Source: UBA1124 sp963933095
GTDB taxonomy: Bacteria; Pseudomonadota; Gammaproteobacteria; Pseudomonadales; Cellvibrionaceae
Length of the DNA: 15,433 nt
Reading direction: 5' to 3'
Assembly: GCA_963933095.1 (NCBI GenBank)
Contig: CAWVSV010000060.1
Coordinates: forward strand, 1-15,433
This document shows positions 1-7,862 of the stretch, in pieces (position 1 is the first letter of the stretch; each line of letters begins with the position of its first letter). The notes beneath the pieces are model-generated. The model was given only the letters and a program-made list of their open reading frames with translations, had not been told where the DNA came from and ran no database searches. A program made the translations under genes and the position numbers.

Positions 1-1249
1 GGCCAGTCGACACTATATCGATAGGCGCCCCAACAAGCTCAGCCAAGCGGTCAATGTAGTTGCGAGCAGCTTGCGGTAGCACATCTAAACTCTGTGCGCC
101 GACCGTGTTTTCGCTCCAGCCTGGCATATCTTCATACACAGGTACAACGTTTTCCCAGCCCTTAGCATCGAACGGAATAGTCAAATCTTTGCCGTCTTTA
201 CATTGGTAACCAACGCAAATCTTAATAGCCTCGAGACCATCAAGAACGTCGAGCTTAGTCAGACAAATACCCGTGATAGAGTTAATGCGAATAGCATGCT
301 TAACCGCAACGGCATCGAACCAGCCGGTGCGGCGCTTGCGGCCGGTAGTGGCACCAAACTCATGACCTTTAACACCTAGGTGCTGTCCTACTTCGCAATC
401 CAGCTCGGTCGGGAAAGGACCAGAACCGACACGTGTGGTGTAAGCCTTGGTAATACCTAAAATGTAGTCAAGGTACAGCGGGCCAAAACCAGAACCAGTG
501 GCGGCGCCGCCAGCAGTGGTGTTAGAAGAAGTTACGTAGGGGTAGGTGCCGTGATCGATGTCGAGCAGTGAACCTTGCGCGCCTTCGAACATGATATTTT
601 CACCGGCTTCGCGAGCCGTGTGTAACACGTCTGTTACATCAACTACCATAGGCTTAAGTTCAGCAGCCCACTCAACCGCTTCGGCTAGGGTTTTATCGAA
701 GTCTACAGCCTCACAACCGTAGTAATTCACCAGCGAGAAGTTGTGATAGTCGACCACTTCTTTCAACTTGGTGGTGAAATCGTCCCAGTTAAAAATATCG
801 CCGAGACGCAGACCGCGACGAGCGACCTTATCTTCGTAGGCAGGGCCAATGCCCCGACCGGTAGTACCGATGGCGTCATTGCCGCGCGCTTTTTCGCGGG
901 CCTGGTCCAGTGCTACGTGGTAAGGCAAAATCAGCGGACAAGCTGGAGACAGCTGCAAGCGCTCGCGTACTGGTACGCCTGTGGCCTCTAGACCCGCCAT
1001 TTCTTTCAGCAGCGCATCGGGAGCCAGCACAACACCATTGCCAATCAGGCAAGTGACACCTTCGCGTAAAATACCCGATGGAATCAAGTGTAATACGGTT
1101 TTAACACCGTCGATAACCAGCGTATGGCCGGCATTGTGGCCGCCCTGAAAGCGCGCTACCAGAGAAGCTTGATCGGTGAGCAAATCAACAATCTTGCCTT
1201 TACCTTCGTCACCCCATTGGGTGCCCAATACAACAACGTTCTTGCCCAT
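1..1249 (-). CDS. purA: Adenylosuccinate synthetase, C-terminus cut by window edge
   Basis: Makes adenylosuccinate from IMP and aspartate using GTP, the first committed step of AMP synthesis in the cytoplasm. The start is the ATG at 1247-1249. The N-terminus shows the family's nucleotide loop GTQWGDEGKGK (residues 9-19, catalytic D14) and GHNAGHT with catalytic H42, followed near residue 130 by GTTGRGIGPAYEDK. An open frame of 416 codons runs off the left edge, while the family is usually about 430 residues, so only a short tail is missing. An AGG lies 7 nt before the start as a modest ribosome site. It follows hisZ by 40 nt on the same strand and is probably cotranscribed with it. Identification is essentially certain. 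Confidence 0.97.
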   Translation of the reverse strand, partial: MGKNVVVLGTQWGDEGKGKIVDLLTDQASLVARFQGGHNAGHTLVIDGVKTVLHLIPSGILREGVTCLIGNGVVLAPDALLKEMAGLEATGVPVRERLQLSPACPLILPYHVALDQAREKARGNDAIGTTGRGIGPAYEDKVARRGLRLGDIFNWDDFTTKLKEVVDYHNFSLVNYYGCEAVDFDKTLAEAVEWAAELKPMVVDVTDVLHTAREAGENIMFEGAQGSLLDIDHGTYPYVTSSNTTAGGAATGSGFGPLYLDYILGITKAYTTRVGSGPFPTELDCEVGQHLGVKGHEFGATTGRKRRTGWFDAVAVKHAIRINSITGICLTKLDVLDGLEAIKICVGYQCKDGKDLTIPFDAKGWENVVPVYEDMPGWSENTVGAQSLDVLPQAARNYIDRLAELVGAPIDIVSTG

Positions 1250-1289
1250 TGTTTGCCTAACTCTCTATAAAGTGTAAATAAGGGATTAT

Positions 1290-2474
1290 TTAAAGCGAAA
1301 CCACTTGGTACTCGAAGTCCACCAACAGCAACTGCCTATCGCAATTGAGCTCGCTAGGGTTTATCTCTTGGCCTGCAAAACCGCAGACCACACGCTCTCC
1401 TTGAGCGCGCAAATTTTCAATAGCCTGCCACTGACCGGGATCCGCCGATTTGGCAGCGAATACGCCGTTCACAGCAACGTCCAGCGGTAAAGCAAGGCTG
1501 TTGACCGCCGACACGTCCACAGTGAAACCCGTGGCTGGACGGGCGCGGCCAAATACTTCACCGATTTGATCGTAGCGACCGCCATTCGCAATGGCAATGC
1601 CATAGCCTGGCGCGTAAGCCGCAAAAACAATACCAGTGTGATAGTGATAGCCGCGCAATTCACTCAAGTCAAAGTAGAGCTGAGCAGCGGGGAAACGCGC
1701 GGCCACAGCATCAGCAACCTGCATCAGCTCATCGATCGCCGCAACGGCAGCAACGGCGCCCACTGCGGCAAAGCTCTGCTTAGCGCTGTCGAGTATGGCG
1801 CGGTCACCGGCAAGATTAGGCAGTGCCAGCAGTAATTCAGCTATAGCCACATCGCTAATATTGTCGGCCACCCAGGCGTTAATCTCGGTAGCGGCCTTGC
1901 GCTGTAACAGCTCAAAAAAGGCCTCTTCTTGCTCGCTATTAAAGCCGGCAGTAGCGGCCAGTGAGCGATAGATACCGACATGATCGAGATCTATATGTAA
2001 TTTAGGTAAATTTAGCGCCTGTAACGAAGCCAGCAGGAGTGACACTACTTCGATATCGGCATCTAAACCTTGTTCACCATAAAGTTCGGCGCCGGCCTGG
2101 ATAGGCGTGCGAGTAGCGAGCGCATGCTTGGGCTTAGTATGCAGTACATGGCCAGCATAACAGAGACGGCTCGGCCCTTGACGAATAAAGCTATGGGCAT
2201 CCATACGCGCTGTTTGCGGAGTAATATCAGCTCGGATGCCCATAGTGCGACCGGAAATTTGATCTGTCACTTTAAACGTCATCAAATCGACATCGCGACC
2301 GAGCCCAATTAACAACGAATCAGTAAACTCGACCAACGGCGGTATCACCAGGTCGTAGCCCCAGCAACGGTACAAATCGACCAAACGGCCACGTAAGCGT
2401 TCAATACGCTGGGCCTGAACGGGGAGGATTTCCTCTACTCCGTCGGGTAATAACCAGCGATCAGCATTTGTCAT
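1290..2474 (-). CDS. hisZ: ATP phosphoribosyltransferase regulatory subunit HisZ
   Basis: HisZ is a catalytically inactive paralogue of histidyl-tRNA synthetase. It binds the short form of HisG and enables the first step of histidine synthesis and its feedback control. The protein opens with MTNADRWLLPDGVEEILP, typical of HisZ, and has the class II synthetase-like core (GYDLVIPPLVEFTDSLL; RADITPQTARMDAH; later GGRYDQIGEVFGR). I chose the ATG at 2472-2474 (394 residues) over a TTG 18 nt upstream (400 residues), because family members begin at this Met and a GGA lies about 9 nt before it. Its place just upstream of purA, far from other his genes, is common in gammaproteobacteria. HisZ rather than HisS is favoured by the length and by this neighbourhood. 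Confidence 0.93.
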   Translation of the reverse strand: MTNADRWLLPDGVEEILPVQAQRIERLRGRLVDLYRCWGYDLVIPPLVEFTDSLLIGLGRDVDLMTFKVTDQISGRTMGIRADITPQTARMDAHSFIRQGPSRLCYAGHVLHTKPKHALATRTPIQAGAELYGEQGLDADIEVVSLLLASLQALNLPKLHIDLDHVGIYRSLAATAGFNSEQEEAFFELLQRKAATEINAWVADNISDVAIAELLLALPNLAGDRAILDSAKQSFAAVGAVAAVAAIDELMQVADAVAARFPAAQLYFDLSELRGYHYHTGIVFAAYAPGYGIAIANGGRYDQIGEVFGRARPATGFTVDVSAVNSLALPLDVAVNGVFAAKSADPGQWQAIENLRAQGERVVCGFAGQEINPSELNCDRQLLLVDFEYQVVSL

Positions 2475-2516
2475 CTGAGATTCCACAGGCAAAATACATT
2501 ATTGAAGACATAAAAA

Positions 2517-2538
2517 AACCGAACAAGGTCGCTCGGTT
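2517..2538 (-). terminator. Terminator-like hairpin just upstream of hisZ
   Basis: Read on the minus strand, AACCGA and TCGGTT form a 6-bp stem around a 10-nt loop, followed directly by a run of T (2512-2518 are all A on the plus strand). The stretch ends about 37 nt before the hisZ ATG. It could be a second, tandem terminator for hflKC, or a 5' hairpin in the hisZ leader. The candidate hisZ promoter would start transcription almost exactly at this stem, too close for classical attenuation of that transcript. Confidence 0.5.
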
Positions 2539-2543
2539 GCAGC

Positions 2544-2573
2544 ATTCTATCACCATAGCCCTCAAATGTTGAA
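2544..2573 (-). promoter_or_regulatory. Possible hisZ-purA promoter overlapping a perfect palindrome
   Basis: On the minus strand a -10-like TAGAAT (2544-2549, 5 of 6 to consensus) lies 18 nt after TTCAAC (2568-2573, a weak -35, 3 of 6). The -35 falls inside AAATGTT-N-AACATTT (2564-2578), a perfect 7+7 inverted repeat with a single central base. That shape would suit a dimeric regulator's operator. Because a terminator separates hflC from hisZ, hisZ-purA needs its own promoter, and this is the best candidate seen by eye. Confidence 0.35.
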
Positions 2574-2601
2574 CATTTACGTTTAAGCAATACGAAAAAA
2601 A

Positions 2602-2617
2602 GCGGCCATAGGGCCGC
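2602..2617 (-). terminator. Intrinsic terminator after hflC
   Basis: GCGGCC (2602-2607) pairs with GGCCGC (2612-2617) around a 4-nt loop. It is flanked by seven A on the left and nine T on the right of the plus strand, with one unpaired C at 2618. On the minus strand the stem is followed by seven T, and it begins about 30 nt after the hflC stop. The symmetrical A and T tracts would let it work in both directions. Confidence 0.85.
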
Positions 2618-2646
2618 CTTTTTTTTACACTTAAAACACAGTAGGG

Positions 2647-3516
2647 CTATTTTTTACCGCCAGAGTCCTTCAGGTAACGGAAGAAATCACTATTGGGGTC
2701 AATCAACATAACGTCTTCTTTACTGCTAAAAGTAGCTTTATAAGCATTCAGACTACGCGTAAATGCATAGAACTCGGCATCTTTTGTATAAGCACTTGCA
2801 TAAGTTGCTGCTGCCTTGGCATCCCCCTCACCACGCAGTTTTTCGGAGTCACGATAGGCTTCAGCCTCAATTATCGTACGTTGACGGTCGGCATCGGCTT
2901 TAATAACCTCGGCCTGTTCCTTGCCTTTAGAGCGATGCTCACGCGCCTCGCGTTCACGTTCGGTGCGCATGCGATCAAACACAGAGCCTGAAACATCTTC
3001 GGGTAGATCGACGCGCTTAATTCGTATGTCGATTATTTCCATGCCTAAATCAGCCCGAGCTTCAACATTCATGGTTTTGGTCAAGCCAGACATCAACTCA
3101 TCTCGCTTACCCGATACCACTTCGTGCAACGTCAGATCGGCAAAGGCGTTACGCAGACCTTCGTTAACCCGTTGAGAGATAATTTGCTCTGGACTAACAC
3201 CACTGGTCACGGTGTAGAACTGTTCAACATTGGAAATACGCCATTTAATGAACGAATCCACACGCATAGCCTTTTTCTCACTGTTGAGAAAATCAGCGGG
3301 TGCGGCATCTACGGTCAAAATCCGAGCATCAAACTTAACCAACTTATTCATTAATGGTACTTTAACGTGAAGGCCAGGCTCGATATCAGTTTTAACCAAT
3401 TTACCAAACTTCAGCATTACCGCTTTTTCGGTTTCTTTTACCACAAACAGTACGTTGGACAGCAGCATTACTACCAAGCCAAAACATATTATGACAACCA
3501 AATTCTTATTCGACAT
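2647..3516 (-). CDS. hflC: HflC, membrane regulator of FtsH protease
   Basis: A single-pass inner-membrane protein of the SPFH/stomatin-prohibitin family. With HflK it forms a large periplasmic cage around FtsH and modulates turnover of membrane proteins. The 289 residues show an N-terminal anchor (about 5-25), the SPFH domain beginning at VVKETEKAVMLKFGK, and a helical, charged stretch (about 180-235, rich in EREREAREHRSKGKEQAEV-like sequence) typical of the coiled-coil region. The ATG is preceded by AGGAG at good spacing. It starts 15 nt after the hflK stop, so the two are cotranscribed, and a terminator follows. Length and order match known HflC proteins. Confidence 0.95.
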   Translation of the reverse strand: MSNKNLVVIICFGLVVMLLSNVLFVVKETEKAVMLKFGKLVKTDIEPGLHVKVPLMNKLVKFDARILTVDAAPADFLNSEKKAMRVDSFIKWRISNVEQFYTVTSGVSPEQIISQRVNEGLRNAFADLTLHEVVSGKRDELMSGLTKTMNVEARADLGMEIIDIRIKRVDLPEDVSGSVFDRMRTEREREAREHRSKGKEQAEVIKADADRQRTIIEAEAYRDSEKLRGEGDAKAAATYASAYTKDAEFYAFTRSLNAYKATFSSKEDVMLIDPNSDFFRYLKDSGGKK

Positions 3517-3531
3517 CTCTATTCTCCTGTC

Positions 3532-4680
3532 TTAGCGGCGGGTGCGATTAGCAGCTTCGTTGCGCAACTGCTCTAACACTTGGTTGGCGATTTCACGCTT
3601 ATCGGAATCATTCACGTTTTGACGCGAAGCCAAACCACTGCCAATACTACCTGCAGATGATTGCATCATTTTATCCAACGGTAGATACAGCATGTTATTG
3701 CCGCCCTCAACGTCGACCATTACCTTGGAACTGCTAGAGAGTACGTCCTCCACTGCATCCAAATACAAACGCTCGCGAGTCACTTTCGGGGCCTTTTTGT
3801 ACTCGATTAGAAGGGCATTGAAACGACTAGCGTCACCATCGGCCTGAGCAATAACCTGCTCGCGATAAGCGGTGGCCTCCTCAATAACTCGCTGAGCCTG
3901 ACCACGTGCTTCCGGTAAAATACCGTTAGAGTAGGATTCGGCTTCATTCTTGTAACGCTCTTCGTCTTCGCGTGCCTTGTTAACATCGTTAAACGCAGCT
4001 TGAACTTCGCGCGGCGGCGAGGTTTTTTCGATGTTAACGGTAGAAACGACAATACCGGTGCTGTAACTATCAAGATACGTTTGCAAGCGCTGCTTAACTT
4101 CAATACCAACTTCAGCACGACCTTCAGTCAATACCTGGTTCATTTCGCTGGAACCTACAACATGACGCAATGCAGAGTCAGCCGCATGTTTGAGACTAGA
4201 TTCAGGATCGCGAATAGCCAGAACAAAATCACGAATACTGACAATGCTGTACTGAATAGAGAGCTCAACATCAACAATATTAAGATCTTCCGTGAGCATT
4301 TCACCCTTGCTACGGTAGTTACGTAACTGACTAATGTTAACCTTGGTTACACTGTCGATCAGTGGTGGATTCCAGTTCAAGCCCGGCTGCACCGTATCAC
4401 TGTAAACACCGAAGCGCAGAACTACGGCACGTTCCTGCTGACTAACTGTATAGAACCCAAAACCACCGTACACTAGCGCCGCAATCACAAACATAAAGAC
4501 AATTGATGCACCGCTAAAGCCGCCACCACTGGTGCCTGAACCGCTTTTTTTACCTCCGCCAAAAATACCATTAATTTTTTGCTGAAATTTTTTCAGTGCT
4601 TCGTCCAGATCAGGCGGGCCTTGATCGTTGCCGCGCTTGCCACCCCAAGGATCTTTATCACCAGGTTCATTCCAAGCCAT
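3532..4680 (-). CDS. hflK: HflK, membrane regulator of FtsH protease
   Basis: Partner of HflC in the HflKC complex that surrounds FtsH. The 382-residue protein begins with the HflK signature MAWNEPGDKDPWGG and a Gly/Ser-rich cytoplasmic stretch (about 40-57). One transmembrane helix (about 58-79) and the SPFH domain follow, starting near QQERAVVLRFG and containing QPGLNWNPPLID. A long charged helical segment (about 230-285) and a Ser/Asn/Arg-rich tail complete it. A GGAGA ribosome site lies a few nt before the ATG. It sits 231 nt after hflX, a larger gap than elsewhere in the cluster, which contains a promoter-like site, so hflKC may also be transcribed separately from hfq-hflX. Confidence 0.96.
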   Translation of the reverse strand: MAWNEPGDKDPWGGKRGNDQGPPDLDEALKKFQQKINGIFGGGKKSGSGTSGGGFSGASIVFMFVIAALVYGGFGFYTVSQQERAVVLRFGVYSDTVQPGLNWNPPLIDSVTKVNISQLRNYRSKGEMLTEDLNIVDVELSIQYSIVSIRDFVLAIRDPESSLKHAADSALRHVVGSSEMNQVLTEGRAEVGIEVKQRLQTYLDSYSTGIVVSTVNIEKTSPPREVQAAFNDVNKAREDEERYKNEAESYSNGILPEARGQAQRVIEEATAYREQVIAQADGDASRFNALLIEYKKAPKVTRERLYLDAVEDVLSSSSKVMVDVEGGNNMLYLPLDKMMQSSAGSIGSGLASRQNVNDSDKREIANQVLEQLRNEAANRTRR

Positions 4681-4826
4681 ATCATTCTCCGTAGCTGTGC
4701 GGTGCTGTTCCGCAGGGCCGTCGCTATTTCCGCGTTCAATCGTCGTGTACTAAACATACACTCCAAATTTGTGCGCGGTATCGCCACAGACCTGCGAAAA
4801 AGTCACTCGGTCTTAATCGTAGTGAA

Positions 4827-4857
4827 AGTCTATTTTACAAAAAATGCTTTTGTAAAA
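4827..4857 (-). promoter_or_regulatory. Possible hflKC promoter with 10-bp inverted repeat
   Basis: TTTTACAAAA (4833-4842) and TTTTGTAAAA (4848-4857) form a perfect 10+10 inverted repeat with a 5-nt centre. On the minus strand TTTACA (4851-4856, 5 of 6 to the -35 consensus) precedes TAGACT (4827-4832, 4 of 6 to the -10) by 18 nt, so the repeat covers the -35 and the spacer. The rest of the 4681-4911 gap shows only small stems (4889-4893 with 4899-4903; 4745-4749 with 4757-4761) and no convincing gene. Confidence 0.4.
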
Positions 4858-4911
4858 CTGTGATAAACAATTTTTATCGATTCTAACAGAGCCTAAGCGG
4901 CTCGCTAGCAT

Positions 4912-6339
4912 TCAATTCTTCAATGGCGCATTACTTTGCCGGTCTCTGTGGTTATCTTCATCCAAAATTTTAGATTTGGTGTTATAAAAGCCACCAAATT
5001 CGTCTTCTTGGTCGGGAATATTCGAAATAACACCACCGATAGTCTCTTCCATATGCAACCAGTTCAGATCGCTATACTGGGTGTCGACTGCGCTCAAGAT
5101 ACGCATCAAATCTGCCTTGGGCAGGCACAAGTCTACAATGGCGCCGCCATCATCGGCGTAGGTTTCTGACTCCACACCATTTTGCTCAAATAACTTGCCA
5201 CGCAGGCTACCCTGTCTAGGATTTAGCTGTAACTTACCCCTAACCAATTCCTTGCCTAACAGCTCACTCATAGCGTCGAACAACAGCTCGATACCGGCAC
5301 CGGTGTGAGCCGACAACCAGACAGCGACTGGCGCGCCTTGATCGTCACGATCAATACGCGGCTCAACGTCGATCAGATCGAGCTTGTTATAAACCTTGAG
5401 CTGAGGAATATCACCGCAATCAATCTCACTCAGCACTTCAGCGACAGCATCAATATTTTTAAGTCGGTCCTCGGCAGCGGCATCAATAATATGCAGCAGC
5501 AGAGAAGCGTTAGAGGCCTCCTCCAAAGTGGCGCGAAAAGCCTCCACTAATTTGTGTGGAAGATGGCTAATAAAGCCAACCGTATCAGCGAGAATCACAG
5601 CTCCCACTTTATCAAAATCGACCCGGCGCAAAGTCGGATCTAGCGTAGCAAACAGCAGATCTTCAACCAATACATCGGCGTCGGTCAGCCGATTAAACAG
5701 AGTCGATTTACCGGCGTTAGTGTACCCCACCAGTGATACCGTTGGCACCGAGGCGCGGCGCCGCATGCGGCGACCCTGATCGCGCTGCTTACGTACTTTA
5801 ACGAGGCGGCCTTCAAGTGATTTAATCCGGACCCGCAATAAGCGACGGTCGGTTTCCAGCTGGGTTTCACCGGGCCCACGTAGGCCAATACCGCCCTTTT
5901 GACGCTCTAGGTGAGTCCATCCTCGCACCAGACGTGTAGACATATGTCGCAACTGTGCCAACTCAATCTGCAACTTACCCTCAAAGGTACGGGCGCGCTG
6001 GGCGAAAATATCGAGAATCAAGGTGGTGCGATCGAGAACTCGGCACTCAAACACTGCCTCTAAGTTGCGCTCTTGGCTAGGCGAGAGGGTGTTATTAAAG
6101 ATCACCAGTTCGGCACCATGCAGCGTCACTAGAGCTTTAATCTGGTCTACTTTACCGCTGCCGACAAAATATCTTGGATTGGGAGTCGCGCGCGAACCAG
6201 TGACGAACTCGACCGGGTCACCACCGGCAGAAAGCACAAGTTCTTCAAATTCACGGGGATCATCAGCGTCGCGATGTTGATTAATATCGAGATGAACCAG
6301 AATTGCCAGTTCACCCGAGGCGGGTCTATCAAAAAACAA
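4912..6339 (-). CDS. hflX: Ribosome-associated GTPase HflX
   Basis: HflX binds the 50S subunit and splits stalled or stress-damaged ribosomes. The N-terminal HflX domain (about 1-195) contains NPRYFVGSGKVDQIKAL, the TLSPSQERNLE segment and WTHLERQKGGIGLRGPGETQ. The G domain has the P-loop GYTNAGKST (205-213), DTVGF (252-256), NKLD (318-321) and SAHTG (343-347). The start is a TTG at 6337-6339. It gives MFFDRP, which lines up with the beginning of E. coli HflX, and GAGGA (6346-6350) sits 6 nt upstream. At 475 residues it is longer than the E. coli protein (426) because of an acidic, probably disordered tail after about residue 430. It lies downstream of hfq with a hairpin in the gap. Confidence 0.95.
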   Translation of the reverse strand: MFFDRPASGELAILVHLDINQHRDADDPREFEELVLSAGGDPVEFVTGSRATPNPRYFVGSGKVDQIKALVTLHGAELVIFNNTLSPSQERNLEAVFECRVLDRTTLILDIFAQRARTFEGKLQIELAQLRHMSTRLVRGWTHLERQKGGIGLRGPGETQLETDRRLLRVRIKSLEGRLVKVRKQRDQGRRMRRRASVPTVSLVGYTNAGKSTLFNRLTDADVLVEDLLFATLDPTLRRVDFDKVGAVILADTVGFISHLPHKLVEAFRATLEEASNASLLLHIIDAAAEDRLKNIDAVAEVLSEIDCGDIPQLKVYNKLDLIDVEPRIDRDDQGAPVAVWLSAHTGAGIELLFDAMSELLGKELVRGKLQLNPRQGSLRGKLFEQNGVESETYADDGGAIVDLCLPKADLMRILSAVDTQYSDLNWLHMEETIGGVISNIPDQEDEFGGFYNTKSKILDEDNHRDRQSNAPLKN

Positions 6340-6361
6340 TGAGTATCCTCAAATAAAATTG

Positions 6362-6395
6362 CAGCGAATTCAGGTTAAATGACCTCAATTCGCTG
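6362..6395 (-). other. Strong hairpin between hfq and hflX
   Basis: CAGCGAATT (6362-6370) pairs with AATTCGCTG (6387-6395). After one C-C mismatch, AGGT (6372-6375) pairs with ACCT (6382-6385) around a 6-nt loop, giving 9+4 bp. It lies after the hfq stop codon and before the hflX ribosome site. On the minus strand it is followed by a U-rich but interrupted stretch (CAATTTTATTT). It may be a leaky terminator, an RNase stop that protects hfq mRNA, or a processing site that lowers hflX expression relative to hfq. Confidence 0.6.
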
Positions 6396-6406
6396 TAACA
6401 AAGTGA

Positions 6407-6655
6407 TTATTCTTCGCCTTCTTCGTGTGCTGGATTCAGCATAGGCACCCGCACCGAGCGCGATGGCACAACGGTAGAAATAGCGTGCTTATATACCATC
6501 TGACTAACAGTGTTCTTCAGCAGCACTACGAACTGATCGAAAGATTCGACCTGTCCCTGCAGCTTAATACCATTAACGAGGTAGATAGAAACCGGAATAC
6601 GCTCTTTGCGTAAAACATTCAGATAAGGGTCCTGCAGGCTATGACCTTTAGACAT
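6407..6655 (-). CDS. hfq: RNA chaperone Hfq
   Basis: Hexameric Sm-like protein that pairs small RNAs with mRNAs and affects their stability. The protein is 82 residues if started at the ATG 6653-6655. AAGGAG (6662-6667) lies 6 nt before this codon, which decides the start over the adjacent upstream ATG and a 95-residue reading from 6694. The key residues known from E. coli Hfq are visible: Q8 and D9, a basic rim (R16, K17, R19), the Sm1 stretch with SFDQFVVLL, and the Sm2 YKHAIS motif with Y55, K56 and H57. The C-terminal tail is short and acidic (HEEGEE) compared with the 102-residue E. coli protein. It lies between miaA and hflX as in most gammaproteobacteria. Confidence 0.98.
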   Translation of the reverse strand: MSKGHSLQDPYLNVLRKERIPVSIYLVNGIKLQGQVESFDQFVVLLKNTVSQMVYKHAISTVVPSRSVRVPMLNPAHEEGEE

Positions 6656-6756
6656 CATTTTCTCCTTGTAAGTATAAAAAGACATTCGCGCCATTTACCA
6701 AGGAAATCCCCTAGCACTCACATCGACGGCGAACATAAGCATTCAAAAACAGAAAA

Positions 6757-6784
6757 AATATATATACCGCTCTACAGCAGCCAA
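6757..6784 (-). promoter_or_regulatory. Possible hfq promoter
   Basis: On the minus strand TTGGCT (6779-6784, 4 of 6 to the -35) is followed 16 nt later by TATATT (6757-6762, 5 of 6 to the -10). It starts inside the last codons of miaA and would give a leader of roughly 95 nt before hfq. In E. coli hfq also has promoters in and near miaA. The T-rich run after the -10 makes the exact element uncertain. Confidence 0.4.
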
Positions 6785-6788
6785 TTGA

Positions 6789-7769
6789 CTATATTGCCCC
6801 GACCGGCAAAAATTGCAAGGCTTGATTGAGAATATTATCCCCTGTCAGCATTTCGCCCTCTTTGTTGTCGGTGTTGATCCAATTCAATTCAGTCCAGCCA
6901 TTGAGCCAGGTGAACTGCCGCTTGGCCAGCTTCCGCGTAGCGACAATACCGCGCTCGATCATTTCGTCTTTCGTCAGGGCACCGTCCAAATACTCCCATA
7001 CCTGACGATAGCCTACAGCTCGCATAGATGGGAGGTCGAGATGTAAATCGCCCCTTGCGCGCAAAGATTCAACCTCCTCAATCACCCCAAGTTCCAACAT
7101 TTTATGAAAGCGCAGGGCAATGCGCTCGTGCAAGGTAGAACGCTGCCGCGGAGCGATAGCGAGCTGAACTAATTGATAGTGATCCTGCAATGGATCGGAT
7201 TTCTGCTCAGCTCGCAGCTGAGTCATAGTTTTACCGCTAACACGGAAAACCTCCAGCGCTCGCGACAAACGCTGCGAATGATTGGGATGTATGCGCTCGG
7301 CACTTTCAATGTCTACCGCCGCCAGTTGGCCGTGAATATACGGCCAGCCTTTCTCGAGCGCTTCGCGCTCAATTTCGGCACGCACGGCCTGTTCCGCCGA
7401 TGGCATTTCAGCCAAGCCCTCCAGCAGCGCCTTATAATAAAGCATGCTACCACCGACTAATAAGGGAATGCGACCGGCGGCAGATATTTCGGCCATAGCC
7501 TCAAGTGCATCGCGGCGAAAGTCAGCTGCAGAATAAGGATCGGCAGGATCGCGAATATCAATTAGCCGATGAGGACAAAGTGCCAGCTCTGCTTTAGACG
7601 GTTTGGCCGATCCGATATCCATGCCCTTGTAAACTAGGGCTGAGTCGACACTAATCACGTCAGTAGGCAGGACCTTGGACAGAGCGATTGCCAAATCGGT
7701 TTTCCCGGCTGCAGTCGGGCCCATCAAAAAAATTGCCGAAGGTTTGTTAATAATTTGTTGATTGGTCAT
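6789..7769 (-). CDS. miaA: tRNA dimethylallyltransferase MiaA
   Basis: Transfers a dimethylallyl group to adenosine 37 of tRNAs that read codons starting with U, the first step of the i6A/ms2i6A modification. The 326-residue protein shows the P-loop GPTAAGKT (17-24), the substrate-binding stretch DSALVYKGMDIGSAKP (42-57), LLVGGSMLYYKALLEG, and the C-terminal RKLAKRQFTWLNGW segment. The ATG at 7767-7769 has no recognisable Shine-Dalgarno sequence. Where miaA directly follows mutL, translation can be supported by the upstream gene. Here mutL lies more than 4 kb away behind genes on the opposite strand, so miaA must depend on its own promoter within about 7770-7903. No clear minus-strand promoter stands out there. 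Confidence 0.97.
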   Translation of the reverse strand: MTNQQIINKPSAIFLMGPTAAGKTDLAIALSKVLPTDVISVDSALVYKGMDIGSAKPSKAELALCPHRLIDIRDPADPYSAADFRRDALEAMAEISAAGRIPLLVGGSMLYYKALLEGLAEMPSAEQAVRAEIEREALEKGWPYIHGQLAAVDIESAERIHPNHSQRLSRALEVFRVSGKTMTQLRAEQKSDPLQDHYQLVQLAIAPRQRSTLHERIALRFHKMLELGVIEEVESLRARGDLHLDLPSMRAVGYRQVWEYLDGALTKDEMIERGIVATRKLAKRQFTWLNGWTELNWINTDNKEGEMLTGDNILNQALQFLPVGAI

Positions 7770-7856
7770 GGCAGCAGTCTATCAGCAGGCGGAGCAGGCA
7801 TAAACAGCAGCATCTAAAGAGATTTAAAAAATAATTTCGTTATTACCTTTTTTAAC

Positions 7857-7862
7857 TATACT
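7857..7862 (+). promoter_or_regulatory. Possible -10 box of the three-gene operon
   Basis: TATACT (5 of 6 to consensus) lies about 42 nt before the first ATG of the plus-strand operon. The upstream region is A/T-rich without a good -35 (TTTCGT at 16-nt spacing is weak). The 134-nt space between divergent miaA and this operon must hold both promoters, and a reversed -10-like TATAGT on the minus strand overlaps the same bases. Confidence 0.3.

Noticed and set aside
1275..1292. Seven-base A/T inverted repeat (TAAATAA ... TTATTTA) between hisZ and purA
   Set aside because: Only A-T pairs with no T-run suited to termination; it overlaps the hisZ stop and is likely a chance feature of an A/T-rich gap.
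2475..2492. Extended hisZ start at a TTG, adding six residues
   Set aside because: Family members begin at the downstream ATG, which gives MTNADRWLLPDG, so the longer form is unlikely.
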